Positions 1-7,653 of a DNA stretch of 32,287 bases are shown piece after piece. How positions within the stretch are numbered: the first letter of the stretch is position 1; each line of letters opens with the position of its first letter. Both the position numbers and the translations under genes were made by a program. The DNA is taken from contig NZ_SADB01000033.1 of the NCBI RefSeq assembly GCF_009669305.1, positions 1 to 32,287 on the forward strand, given 5' to 3'. The DNA is from Ancylomarina sp. 16SWW S1-10-2. GTDB taxonomy: Bacteria; Bacteroidota; Bacteroidia; Bacteroidales; Marinifilaceae. Below the pieces are notes generated by a model. The model was given only the letters and a program-made list of their open reading frames with translations, was not told the DNA's origin and did not search any database.

Positions 1-109
1 AGGTATCTATAGCAATGGGGTTCCACCTCTTCCCATCCCGAACAGAGAAGTTAAGCCCATTAGCGCCGATGGTACTGCCGAAAGGTGGGAGAGTAGGTCG
101 ATGCCAACT
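1..109 (+). rRNA. rrf: 5S rRNA, copy 1
   Basis: This is a near-complete Bacteroidota-type 5S rRNA; the 5' end may lack a few bases at the window edge. The universal segments are visible (CCGAACAGAGAAGTTAAG near 38-55, GCGCCGATGGTACTGC near 63-78). Helix I pairs GGTATC (2-7) with GATGCC (100-105). Helix II pairs AATGGG (14-19) with CCCATT (56-61). It is presumably the last gene of an rRNA operon whose 16S and 23S genes lie to the left. A terminator follows directly. Confidence 0.96.
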
Positions 110-112
110 TTT

Positions 113-149
113 AAGCGTCTTATTCCTCAGCGGAGTAAGACGCTTTTTC
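113..149 (+). terminator. Rho-independent terminator after 5S copy 1
   Basis: The stem AAGCGTCTTA (113-122) pairs with TAAGACGCTT (136-145), and a T-run follows. It closes the rRNA operon or the first 5S unit. Confidence 0.9.
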
Positions 150-227
150 TTACGATTAATGATCAATTGGAGTTCGGTTCCTCTTGATAATACAATATAA
201 GTCAACCCTAGTGTTGATGACAATTTC

Positions 228-336
228 AGGTATCTATAGCAATAGGGTTCCACCTCTTCCCATCCCGAACAGAGAAGTTAAGCCTATTAGCGCCGATGGT
301 ACTGCCGAAAGGTGGGAGAGTAGGTCGATGCCAATT
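228..336 (+). rRNA. rrf: 5S rRNA, tandem copy 2
   Basis: A second 5S gene repeats copy 1 at an offset of 227 bases. Across about 109 bases I count only three differences: G17 to A244, C58 to T285, and C108 to T335 in the 3' tail. The first two are the two sides of one helix II base pair, so pairing is kept (G-C becomes A-U) and the copy should be functional. It has its own terminator. No promoter was identified in the roughly 80-base gap to copy 1. Confidence 0.95.
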
Positions 337-338
337 TT

Positions 339-376
339 TAAGCGTCTTGTTTCTAACGAAGCAAGACGCTTTTTTT
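339..376 (+). terminator. Rho-independent terminator after 5S copy 2
   Basis: The stem AAGCGTCTTG (340-349) pairs with CAAGACGCTT (362-371), followed by a T-run. It is homologous to the terminator of copy 1, with one compensated base pair: A122-T136 there is G349-C362 here. Confidence 0.9.
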
Positions 377-493
377 ATGCTCTAAAATCAAGAAAAAGGT
401 TAAAGAGTCGAAAAGTCTAAAAAGTAAAAATGTGAAACATTGAGTTTGTTGAAGAGCTTCTAATTTAAATAAGCTTTAGTTAATTGAATATTT

Positions 494-600
494 CATGTAT
501 CTATAGCAATGAGGTTCCAGCTCTTTCCTAATTATTCTTGGGAACAGAGAAGTTAATCCGTCTTAGGCGGAGAAGATGATACTGCCGAAAGGATGGACAG
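494..600 (+). pseudogene. Degenerate 5S rRNA remnant (third copy)
   Basis: The 5' part matches the 5S genes (TATCTATAGCAATG at 499-512), as do two inner blocks (GAACAGAGAAGTTAA at 542-556 and GATACTGCCGAAAGG at 578-592). An insertion of about ten bases near 530-540 splits the first conserved loop. Several helix II positions are changed without compensation. The 3' strand of helix I is missing, because similarity stops near 598 where an unrelated repeat begins. There is no terminator like those of copies 1 and 2. I infer a decayed, non-functional copy. Confidence 0.8.
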
Positions 601-691
601 TGTTTTGGATTTGAAATTCTGTTTGATATTACCTTTTTATACGTGTGGATTACAAATCCACAATTCTATATCCGTCGATTACAAATCGACG
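599..691 (+). repeat. 92-bp direct repeat, copy A, with two palindromes
   Basis: This non-coding unit recurs at 752-844. It starts AGTGTTTTGGATTT and contains two perfect hairpins around the same ATTACAAAT core: TGTGGATT-ACA-AATCCACA at 644-662 and CGTCGATT-ACA-AATCGACG at 673-691. The pair of short palindromes resembles REP/BIME-type repeats. No transposase is nearby. Confidence 0.85.
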
Positions 692-751
692 AGGGCAGTA
701 GTATTTACTGTATCACTCCTTCGTTCCTGTATATTTTTAATCTGTCGGTAA

Positions 752-844
752 AGTGTTTTGGATTTATATTTCTGTTTGATACTACCTTTTATACGTGTGG
801 ATTACAAATCCACAATTCTAGTAGCCGTCGATTACAAATCGACG
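752..844 (+). repeat. 92-bp direct repeat, copy B, with two palindromes
   Basis: This is the second copy of the unit at 599-691, with the same internal spacing. Its hairpins are TGTGGATT-ACA-AATCCACA at 796-814 and CGTCGATT-ACA-AATCGACG at 826-844. Both palindromes are identical to those in copy A, while the sequence between them has drifted. About 60 bases separate the copies. Bases 845-920 show nothing recognisable. Confidence 0.85.
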
Positions 845-920
845 TGATTCATTTCTTAACGACAAAAATTCTATAAGTATTAAATTTGAAGAGATTACCC
901 GAGGTCTAGTTATTAGTTAT

Positions 921-964
921 AAAAAAACAGACACCTTTTGCTTGATGCAAATGATGTCTGTTTC
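921..964 (-). terminator. Terminator after the M18 aminopeptidase
   Basis: On the minus strand AAACAGACA (963-955) pairs with TGTCTGTTT (933-925) and is followed by a T-run. An inner 5-bp stem (937-941 with 947-951) extends the hairpin. Confidence 0.85.
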
Positions 965-995
965 TATATTTGAGTTATTAGTTATCTAATTGATT

Positions 996-2297
996 TTATA
1001 AACTAAAGAAGTATGAGAATACTTGTCTGATGTAAGTAACATCTTTTACTCCTCCAGTTTCACGAACAGAGTGCATAGCAAACATTGGATTTCCTATGTC
1101 GACAGTTCGAATATCAATTTGACCAGTTGATACATTTCCTAATGTACTACCTCCAACAAGGTCAGAACGGTTTACAAATTTTTGATAGGGTACATTAGCA
1201 TTTCTGCATAATGTTTCGAATACGGTTCCCGAATCACCATCAGTTGTGTATTTATTATTAGCATGAATCTTAATAACTGGTCCTTTATTAATCATAGGTC
1301 GGTTAGTTGGATCGTGCTTCTCTGGAATATTAGGGTGTACAGCATGAGCCATATCTGCAGAAATCATGAATGAGTTGTAAATAGCTCTTTGGAACTGCTC
1401 CATATTTTTACCCAACTTATAAACGATACGTTGTAATAAGTGGCGTAATACGGGAGAACCAGCTCCTTGTTTTGTTACACTACCAACCTCTTCGTTATCG
1501 AAAATAGCTAGTATTTGTGTTTTGTTGGTTGTTTTTGAATTTAGTAAAGCTTTTAGACCTGCATGTGCCATGGCTAAATCGTCTAACTTTGGAGATGAGA
1601 TAAATTCTTCGTTCAGTCCAAAAATGCTTCCTTTTTCAACTTCAAATAAAGTTACATCGAAATCGATGATAGATTGAGCATCTATTTTTAGTTCATTTGC
1701 CATAAGATTAATAAGACAGTTGTCCTTTTCCATCTCATCAGTGATCATTGAAAGTAAGGGCAACATATCTTTTTGCTTATTTAAAGCAACACCTTCGTTT
1801 ACTTCACGATTTAAATGAATAGCTAGATTAGGAATAACCATCAAAGGACGATCTATCTTAACGTATAAATGTTCTGGATTAAGTGGATCGTTTGATTGAA
1901 CGCAAACACGACCTGCAATTGATAAGGGACGATCCATCCAAGTGTTTAGAATTGGACCACCATAAACTTCAGTATTTAGTTTGATGTAGTTCCCTTCGAC
2001 TTCAATTTCTGGATTCGGTTTAATTTTGAAACCAGGAGCATCGCTATGAGCACAAATCAATTGAAATCCTTCTTCTTCTATCTCGCCTTTTCCAATAGTG
2101 AAAGCGAAAATAGCTGAACCATTTTTTCCTGTAAAATATTTACCACCTTTTTCAATAGTCCACTCATCACGAAGATCAAGTTCTTGGAATCCAGCCTCGA
2201 TTAGTTCTTCTCTAATATTATTGGCTGCATGGTATGTGCTTGGACTGCGATGTATGAAATCGATTAGTTCTTGTGCTTGTTGCTTTTCTAGACTCAT
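996..2297 (-). CDS. M18 family aminopeptidase
   Basis: This is a probable cytosolic zinc metallo-aminopeptidase of the M18 (aspartyl aminopeptidase) family, which trims N-terminal, often acidic, residues from peptides. Numbered from the chosen start, the family hallmarks are in order: AHSDAPGFKIKP at 83-94 with metal-binding His84, GGPILNTWMDRPL at 113-125 with Asp122 as metal ligand, then FDNEEVGS with the catalytic and metal-binding acidic residues, and SADMAHAVHPN near the C-terminus with the last histidine ligand. The length of 433 residues fits the family. I chose the ATG at 2297 because it gives a normal M18 N-terminus; an in-frame upstream ATG at 2330 would add 11 residues. It lies downstream of phoU, but a terminator at 2474-2508 separates the two, so it is probably its own unit. 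Confidence 0.95.
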   Translation of the reverse strand: MSLEKQQAQELIDFIHRSPSTYHAANNIREELIEAGFQELDLRDEWTIEKGGKYFTGKNGSAIFAFTIGKGEIEEEGFQLICAHSDAPGFKIKPNPEIEVEGNYIKLNTEVYGGPILNTWMDRPLSIAGRVCVQSNDPLNPEHLYVKIDRPLMVIPNLAIHLNREVNEGVALNKQKDMLPLLSMITDEMEKDNCLINLMANELKIDAQSIIDFDVTLFEVEKGSIFGLNEEFISSPKLDDLAMAHAGLKALLNSKTTNKTQILAIFDNEEVGSVTKQGAGSPVLRHLLQRIVYKLGKNMEQFQRAIYNSFMISADMAHAVHPNIPEKHDPTNRPMINKGPVIKIHANNKYTTDGDSGTVFETLCRNANVPYQKFVNRSDLVGGSTLGNVSTGQIDIRTVDIGNPMFAMHSVRETGGVKDVTYIRQVFSYFFSL

Positions 2298-2473
2298 AGT
2301 ATGTGTTTTGCTAGTTAAATTCCATATCAAATATTTGTGATATAGAATACCTGTTGTTTTAACTGTAAGTCAAAACTATATTATTTCTTACAAATAATAA
2401 ACAGTTTTGCTTTTATTCTCTATGATGTTCTAATACTTTATTCTCAATTTAATAATTCAACTGTATCTAAATA

Positions 2474-2508
2474 AAAAAACACTTTTCTCTCTAGAGTAAA
2501 AGTGTTGT
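2474..2508 (-). terminator. Terminator after phoU
   Basis: On the minus strand ACACTTTT pairs with AAAAGTGT around a CTCTAGAG centre, and a run of seven Ts follows. It ends the pst-phoU transcript. Confidence 0.88.
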
Positions 2509-2530
2509 GATAATCGATTGTAATAGATAT

Positions 2531-3229
2531 TTATTCGTCATTTGAATCAGGTAGATCTGAATGACGAAGATCTATACCATCTTGGTAATAGATTGATGCC
2601 TCGGCAATATTGGTCGCATTATCTGCAATTCGTTCTATACTATTAAGAATACTCCCAAAATTTAAAATATTAATTGCATCTTCTATTGCTATATTAGGAG
2701 GTGTACTTTTCCTCAGCATTCTAGATATTAATTTTCGTTGCATATCATCTACAACTTCATCATTTTTAATTGTCCAAATTGCTGTTTCATGATCCTCATT
2801 CTCATAAGACTCTAATGCTTTTCGTACCATGATAAGACTCATGTCATACATATTGTGAATAGACTCTTTTTGGTTTTCGGGTAATTCTTTGGGAGTTAAC
2901 TCCTGAAAAAAGTGTAAAATGTTATTTAGTTGATCACCTATTCGTTCCATATCTCCAAGCATTCGTAAATATGAAACAAGTTGGCGAAGTTCTCCAGCCA
3001 TGGGTTGTTCTAGTCCGATGGTTAAAACAATATTATCACTCATTTTTAGCTCCATCTGATCGAGCTTTTTTTCGTTCTTTGAGAAATTTTCAAGTTCATT
3101 TTTTGATACAGACTCTAATCCACTTAGAATAATATTTTCTATGGTTTCGAATTGTGCATACAGTAACGACTTCATTTTTTGAAAGTCCTTATTGATACTC
3201 TCGAACCTTTTATCTTTTTTTATCGACAT
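2531..3229 (-). CDS. phoU: PhoU, phosphate signalling protein
   Basis: PhoU is a cytoplasmic helical-bundle protein that links the Pst transporter to phosphate signalling and limits phosphate uptake. The 232-residue product has the two repeated PhoU three-helix domains (roughly 15-110 and 120-215). The typical metal-contact segments are visible: the first domain carries RMLGDMERIGDQLNNI, and the second carries the parallel NSIERIADNATNIAEA. The strongly acidic C-terminus is typical. It is the last gene of the pst cluster, 202 bases after pstB; that gap holds a repeat-like element. No PhoR/PhoB pair is visible in the window, so its signalling partner is unknown here. Confidence 0.96.
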   Translation of the reverse strand: MSIKKDKRFESINKDFQKMKSLLYAQFETIENIILSGLESVSKNELENFSKNEKKLDQMELKMSDNIVLTIGLEQPMAGELRQLVSYLRMLGDMERIGDQLNNILHFFQELTPKELPENQKESIHNMYDMSLIMVRKALESYENEDHETAIWTIKNDEVVDDMQRKLISRMLRKSTPPNIAIEDAINILNFGSILNSIERIADNATNIAEASIYYQDGIDLRHSDLPDSNDE

Positions 3230-3374
3230 CTCTTATTAAATTATAAGTTATGAATTGGGAGTTATGAATTTTGACAAATCCTTTTTTATTGGATTTTCAT
3301 ATCTCACAGAGTTGTTTTTTTTGCAAAAGGGTTTGAAGCAATTGTTTGAGCTCCTTTGTTTTTATATTTTGACA

Positions 3375-3421
3375 AAGAACGAGTGCGGATAGCCCGACCC
3401 GTAGGGTTTTGCCCCAATAAT
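3375..3421. repeat. Repeat-like intergenic element between pstB and phoU
   Basis: This short GC-richer stretch inside an AT-rich gap contains ACCC-GTA-GGGT and AGCCC-type inverted elements (AGCCCGACCCGTAGGG, 3391-3406). It resembles phrases I recall as recurring between genes in Bacteroidota genomes. Only one copy is in this window, so its repetitive nature is an inference. Upstream, the 11-mer AGTTATGAATT occurs twice at 3246-3256 and 3260-3270. Confidence 0.4.
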
Positions 3422-3431
3422 TGTTATTTTA

Positions 3432-4238
3432 TCAACCAAATTTGCCCGTTAGATAGGCTTCTGTTCGCTCATCTTTTGGAGTTGTAAACATTTTTTTCGT
3501 TTTCCCATATTCGACAAGTTCGCCAAGATACATGAACATGGAATGATCGGATATTCGAGCTGCTTGTCCCATATTGTGTGTCACCAATATAATCGTGTAA
3601 TTTTTTTTCAAGTTGACGAGTAGATCCTCAATTTTTGCTGTAGCAATTGGATCTAATGCTGATGTTGGTTCATCCAAAAGAATAACTTCTGGCTTATAGG
3701 CTAATGCTCGTGCAATGCATAAACGTTGTTGTTGTCCACCCGAAAGAAATGTTCCTTTTTTGTGTAAAGCATCTTTTGTCTCATCCCAAAGACCAACTTC
3801 TCTTAAGGATCTTTCTACAATTTCATCTTTCTCTGATTTTTTTAGTTTAATACCATTCAACTTATATGCGGCAATTACATTATCGTAGATGCTCATAGTT
3901 GGAAATGGGTTGGGGCGTTGGAATACCATTCCAATTTTGCGTCGAAGCTCTATCGGATTAATTTTGTAGATATTTTCACCAGCTAGAGTAATACTACCTT
4001 TGTGATGCGTATCAGGATACAGTTCGTGCATTCTATTGATTGCTCTTAAGAGTGTGCTTTTACCACAGCCAGAAGGCCCCATTATAGCGGTGATCTTATT
4101 TTTTTGTATGCCTGCTGATACATCCATAATTGAATATTTATCTCCTCCGTACGATACTGATAGTTTATCAATGTTTAGTATTGGAGACTCAATTTGGATG
4201 ATTTTATCATCGGTTTTATTTAGTATTGTACTTTCCAT
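3432..4238 (-). CDS. pstB: PstB, phosphate ABC transporter ATPase
   Basis: PstB is the ATP-hydrolysing subunit on the cytoplasmic face of the PstSCAB phosphate importer. The 268-residue protein has a complete ABC domain: Walker [10 protein letters not shown] at 54-62, Q-loop Gln107, signature LSGGQQQR at 165-172, Walker B VILLDE at 185-190, and switch His221. The first 20 or so residues precede the usual PstB start and are not conserved-looking. The gene overlaps the end of pstA by 19 bases, which suggests translational coupling. An ATG at 4238 gives the start. Confidence 0.98.
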   Translation of the reverse strand: MESTILNKTDDKIIQIESPILNIDKLSVSYGGDKYSIMDVSAGIQKNKITAIMGPSGCGKSTLLRAINRMHELYPDTHHKGSITLAGENIYKINPIELRRKIGMVFQRPNPFPTMSIYDNVIAAYKLNGIKLKKSEKDEIVERSLREVGLWDETKDALHKKGTFLSGGQQQRLCIARALAYKPEVILLDEPTSALDPIATAKIEDLLVNLKKNYTIILVTHNMGQAARISDHSMFMYLGELVEYGKTKKMFTTPKDERTEAYLTGKFG

Positions 4239-5113
4239 TTTTTAGATATTGCTTTTGCTACTATATTTAAAAGGAAGATGATGAGAAGAAGAATTAATGA
4301 GGCTCCCCATATTAAATTGACTAGGTTAGGATCGTTGTAGAATTCCCAAACTAGTAGAGGAATTGCACTACTAGGTTGTGTTATATCTAAATTGATAGCT
4401 GAACTACCCAATGCTGTTAGCATAAGAGGTGCTGTTTCGCCTGCAATTCGAGATATACCTAGTATGATACCGGTTGAAATACCACTCATTCCTGTTGGAA
4501 GTAATACCTTCAAAACAGTTTTGTAGTAGGGTACACCTAATGATAATGCTGCTTCTTTTAATGTTGGCGGTATCATTTTAAGTGTCTCTTCTGTCGATCG
4601 GATAATTGATGGCAACATCATGATTGAAAGAGCAACACTACCTGCAAGTGCTGAGAATCCAGAGGTAATAGGTTTAACAACCCAGATATAGGCGATAACA
4701 CCTAAAACAATTGATGGGACACCTTGCAACATATCAACAACAAAACGAACAATGTTTGCCATTTTATTTTTTGATGATTCTGATAGGTAAATGCCGGTGG
4801 TTAATCCCAAAGGAATTGCTATTAAGGATGCCATGCCTACAATTATGAGCGTACCCACTATACCATTAGCGATACCGCCAGGAATAATTTCATGATTTAC
4901 TTTAGCCATCATGGCTTCCATTGTATCGGGAGCGACTTCAATAAAAAAGCTTAAACGAACTTGTTTGTAGCCCTTTTTAATGAGTTGATATAATATAGAT
5001 ATTAAGGGAACTGCCGAAATGAAAGCTAGTGTCATCATGACAATACTAAATAGCTTATCGTTAAAGACTCGCCACCTTAGTTTTTGGTTCGATATTGAAT
5101 TAATCGTATTCAT
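4220..5113 (-). CDS. pstA: PstA, phosphate ABC transporter permease
   Basis: PstA is one of the two membrane permeases of the Pst importer. The 297-residue protein has about six transmembrane segments, a long periplasmic loop after the first one, and the permease EAA-type cytoplasmic motif ([21 protein letters not shown]) near residue 185-205 that contacts PstB. The run [11 protein letters not shown] is also typical of PstA. It starts 13 bases after pstC and overlaps pstB, so pstC-pstA-pstB is a tight operon. Confidence 0.97.
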   Translation of the reverse strand: MNTINSISNQKLRWRVFNDKLFSIVMMTLAFISAVPLISILYQLIKKGYKQVRLSFFIEVAPDTMEAMMAKVNHEIIPGGIANGIVGTLIIVGMASLIAIPLGLTTGIYLSESSKNKMANIVRFVVDMLQGVPSIVLGVIAYIWVVKPITSGFSALAGSVALSIMMLPSIIRSTEETLKMIPPTLKEAALSLGVPYYKTVLKVLLPTGMSGISTGIILGISRIAGETAPLMLTALGSSAINLDITQPSSAIPLLVWEFYNDPNLVNLIWGASLILLLIIFLLNIVAKAISKKWKVQY

Positions 5114-5126
5114 ATGTTTTGATCGA

Positions 5127-5981
5127 TTAGGCTGTGAATTTTCTCATGACCATTTTCCCAATTAGATTTAAAATTCCTGTGATAACAAAAAGCAGAAGTC
5201 CCATTGCTACAAGTGAGGTGTATTTTAAGCCTTCGGCTTCGCCAAATTGGTTGGCAATTAAACTGGCCATGGTGTTTCCTATATCAAATAAATTGGTGGG
5301 AATGTTATTGGAGTTACCAATTAGCATGGTTACGGCCATTGTTTCACCAATGGCTCGACCGAATGCTAAGATAAATCCAGCAAAAATTCCTGATCCGGCA
5401 TTGGGTATAATAACATGTTTAACTACTTCGAAACGGGTTGCACCTAAGGAGTAAGCAGCTTCTTTCAATTGTGAAGGGACCATATTGATGACCTCGGCAC
5501 TTATTGAAGATGCGTATGGAATAATCATGATGGCTAAAACAAAAGCTGATGTGAAAATTCCAAAGCCTTGAGCGTTTAATCCTAACTCAACAATGATAGG
5601 TCTTATGGTGTAGAAACCCCATAAACCATATACAACCGATGGAATTCCAGCTAATAGGTCAATCATTGTTTTAAGTAAGGAAGATATTCTCCCTTTCTTA
5701 AAATATTCGCCTAAAAACAGCGCTATTGATAATGCAAAAGGAAATGTTAAGACTAATGCTAATATGGATGTTACTATTGTACCAATTATAAATGGAAGTG
5801 CTCCATAACTTTCTCTACCTTCAGTTGGATTCCAATTTGAGGAGAAAATAAAACCAAAACCAAATTCTTTGAACGTAGGTATTGATCCAATAATTAGAGT
5901 GACCAGAATGCCTATAGCCACCATAAGAACTATAATGCCACCTAGTTTTAAAAAATACTGAAACAGTTTTTCACTTTTCAT
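5127..5981 (-). CDS. pstC: PstC, phosphate ABC transporter permease
   Basis: PstC is the partner of PstA in the phosphate channel of the inner membrane. It has about six transmembrane segments and the EAA-type coupling motif (KEAAYSLGATRFEVVKHVI), and GRAIGETMAV is a PstC hallmark. I chose the ATG at 5981 (284 residues), which gives the usual PstC beginning. Extending the frame to a TTG at 6020 adds 13 residues but uses a rare start. It lies 177 bases after pstS, with two hairpins between, so it may be expressed at a lower level than the binding protein. Confidence 0.96.
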   Translation of the reverse strand: MKSEKLFQYFLKLGGIIVLMVAIGILVTLIIGSIPTFKEFGFGFIFSSNWNPTEGRESYGALPFIIGTIVTSILALVLTFPFALSIALFLGEYFKKGRISSLLKTMIDLLAGIPSVVYGLWGFYTIRPIIVELGLNAQGFGIFTSAFVLAIMIIPYASSISAEVINMVPSQLKEAAYSLGATRFEVVKHVIIPNAGSGIFAGFILAFGRAIGETMAVTMLIGNSNNIPTNLFDIGNTMASLIANQFGEAEGLKYTSLVAMGLLLFVITGILNLIGKMVMRKFTA

Positions 5982-6049
5982 TCTATATTTCTGTCGGTAA
6001 GTTGTAAAGAGTTTAAACAAATCTCAATAACAACTTTAGTGTTGTTGTG

Positions 6050-6145
6050 TTCAAACGGATTTCGTTTGAAATAAAAGAGATCCAAAGCAAGCTTTCTTTT
6101 GGTGAACTTATCAATAGAAAAACAGGTATTGCTTTGGACCTTTTT
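6050..6145 (-). terminator. Hairpins between pstS and pstC (possible attenuator)
   Basis: On the minus strand, just after the pstS stop, GTCCAAAGCAA (6139-6129) can pair with TTGCTTTGGAT (6091-6081) across a loop of roughly 37 bases; a T-rich run follows. A second hairpin, TTCAAACG with CGTTTGAA (6050-6057 with 6063-6070), lies further downstream. These could partly terminate transcription or protect the pstS messenger end. Confidence 0.6.
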
Positions 6146-6158
6146 AATCGATAATTGT

Positions 6159-7223
6159 TTACAATCCTTTACCGTCGTAGGTCATCAAATCTAAAATTTT
6201 GTGAGCTTTTACGACTGCTTTTTCAGGAAGTGGCGCATAGTGTACTTTACTTGTGTTACTCTGAGCTTCTTCTCCTAAAATCCATTTTAAAAGAAGTTTA
6301 GTTTGTAAGGCTTGGTCTTTACTTCGTCCACTGTACGATTGTTCTTTGTATACAATTAACCAAGTGAAACTAGATATTGGGTAACCCTGTTCTGCACTTG
6401 TGTTTGTTAATGTTACACGTGTATCGTTTGGAATATCGCCAGCTGCAGCAGCACTTACTGATGCTACAGAAGGTTTAATAAAATTACCTGCTTTGTTTTG
6501 AATACTAGCAATTGGAATACTTTGTGCAAAGGCATATTCTGATCCGATATAGCCGATAGCACCTACTGTTGAACTAATTGTACCAGCAACACCAGGATTA
6601 CCTTTTGCTGCTAAACCAACAGGCCATTGTAATGCTTTACCAGCTCCAATTTTGTCTTTCCATTCGGTACTAACTTTACTCATATAATCACTGAAGATAA
6701 AAGTTGTTCCACTTCCGTCTGAACGGTAAACAACAGTAATTTCTAGATTAGGAAGTGTTGCATCAGGATTTATTGCTGCAATTTTTGCGTCGTTCCAGTT
6801 TGTGATTTTTCCCATAAAAATACCTTCCATTAATTCTGGAGTGAATTTTAACTTTGGTTTACCCGGTAGATTATAAGCAGCAACTACGGCACCTAAACAA
6901 GAAGGAATATGTAATACATCGCCCGGCATATCTGCCAATTTTTTATCCGAAAGGAATGCATCTGTTGCACCAAAATCTACAATTTTATCTTTCAGACTGC
7001 GAATACCACCACCTGAACCAATGCCACCGTATGTTACTAAAAGTCCCTTCGACTTGGTGTAGGTTTTAAAGATTGTATTATAAAAAGGTTGTGGAAAAGT
7101 TGCTCCGGCACCTGTTAAAGCTTTCGCTTTTTTCTCGCTATTTTGTTTTTTACTTGAATTTCCACATGAGGTTATCAGGGAAATGGAAATAATAGCTACT
7201 AGTAGTAATTGAAATTTTTTCAT
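6159..7223 (-). CDS. pstS: PstS, phosphate-binding lipoprotein
   Basis: PstS captures phosphate in the periplasm and delivers it to PstCA. The 354-residue precursor starts with a lipoprotein signal (MKKFQLLLVA to the lipobox LITSC, Cys20), so it is anchored by a lipid. The phosphate-binding motifs are visible: GAGATFPQPFY, GSGGGIRSLKDKIVDFGATDA, and YRSDGSGTTFIFSDYM with the Arg-Ser-Asp-Gly-Ser-Gly-Thr phosphate contacts. It is the first gene of the pst cluster. Two perfect palindromes lie upstream (7313-7330 and 7450-7465); I did not identify a Pho box. A lipid-anchored PstS is also common outside Proteobacteria. Confidence 0.97.
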   Translation of the reverse strand: MKKFQLLLVAIISISLITSCGNSSKKQNSEKKAKALTGAGATFPQPFYNTIFKTYTKSKGLLVTYGGIGSGGGIRSLKDKIVDFGATDAFLSDKKLADMPGDVLHIPSCLGAVVAAYNLPGKPKLKFTPELMEGIFMGKITNWNDAKIAAINPDATLPNLEITVVYRSDGSGTTFIFSDYMSKVSTEWKDKIGAGKALQWPVGLAAKGNPGVAGTISSTVGAIGYIGSEYAFAQSIPIASIQNKAGNFIKPSVASVSAAAAGDIPNDTRVTLTNTSAEQGYPISSFTWLIVYKEQSYSGRSKDQALQTKLLLKWILGEEAQSNTSKVHYAPLPEKAVVKAHKILDLMTYDGKGL

Positions 7224-7312
7224 TCTATTGTTTTTTTAATATTTGTCTGTTTTAAACTGATTTTGTGAATAGTACATTGTTTTTAATCTGCCCATAAAAT
7301 CATATTGCAAGT

Positions 7313-7330
7313 TTAATGCTACAGCATTAA
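7313..7330. promoter_or_regulatory. Palindrome upstream of pstS
   Basis: TTAATGCT-AC-AGCATTAA is a perfect 8-bp inverted repeat about 90 bases before the pstS start codon. It has no T-run and is placed like an operator. The bound protein is unknown. Confidence 0.45.
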
Positions 7331-7449
7331 TTCAGTCTAAAACGAATATTAATAAAAGGTTAGAATTGTAGCTTGTATGTTAAGTTTAGGTTTAGAAATG
7401 GGAGGTTATGTGTTTTTAATGTTAGGGTTTTACTATTGAACTTGCTGGT

Positions 7450-7465
7450 TACAACAGCTGTTGTA
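7450..7465. promoter_or_regulatory. 16-bp perfect palindrome in the pstS upstream region
   Basis: TACAACAGCTGTTGTA is its own reverse complement. It sits about 227 bases upstream of pstS and about 85 bases after the terminator of the porin gene. The rest of 7224-7550 shows no gene. Confidence 0.4.
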
Positions 7466-7550
7466 TTCCTTTTTGTTGGTTCTGAGGTGTTTCTGAGGGA
7501 GTGTGATATCTCAGCCTTAAATAGAGAAGAGTTAGTCTGTTTTTAACCTA

Positions 7551-7588
7551 AAAAAGAAGGATACCTGATTAATCAGATATCCTTCTTG
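7551..7588 (-). terminator. Terminator after the porin gene
   Basis: On the minus strand AAGAAGGATA pairs with TATCCTTCTT, with a further CTGATTAATCAG centre, and then a T-run. It separates the porin transcript from pstS. Confidence 0.92.
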
Positions 7589-7653
7589 CATAATTACTAA
7601 CAGTATATTTAAGTTTTAGGCATTCATTTTATTAGTCCATAAAGACTTATCGA

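Noticed and set aside
15-420. Open reading frames of 61 and 78 codons across the 5S genes
   Set aside because: They run through the 5S rRNA genes and terminators, so they are not protein genes.
599-844. CRISPR array
   Set aside because: There are only two units, the units are long and palindromic with drifted interiors, and no cas gene is nearby.
643-876. 77-codon frame across the 92-bp repeat
   Set aside because: It is made of the palindromic repeat and shows no protein-like features or start context.
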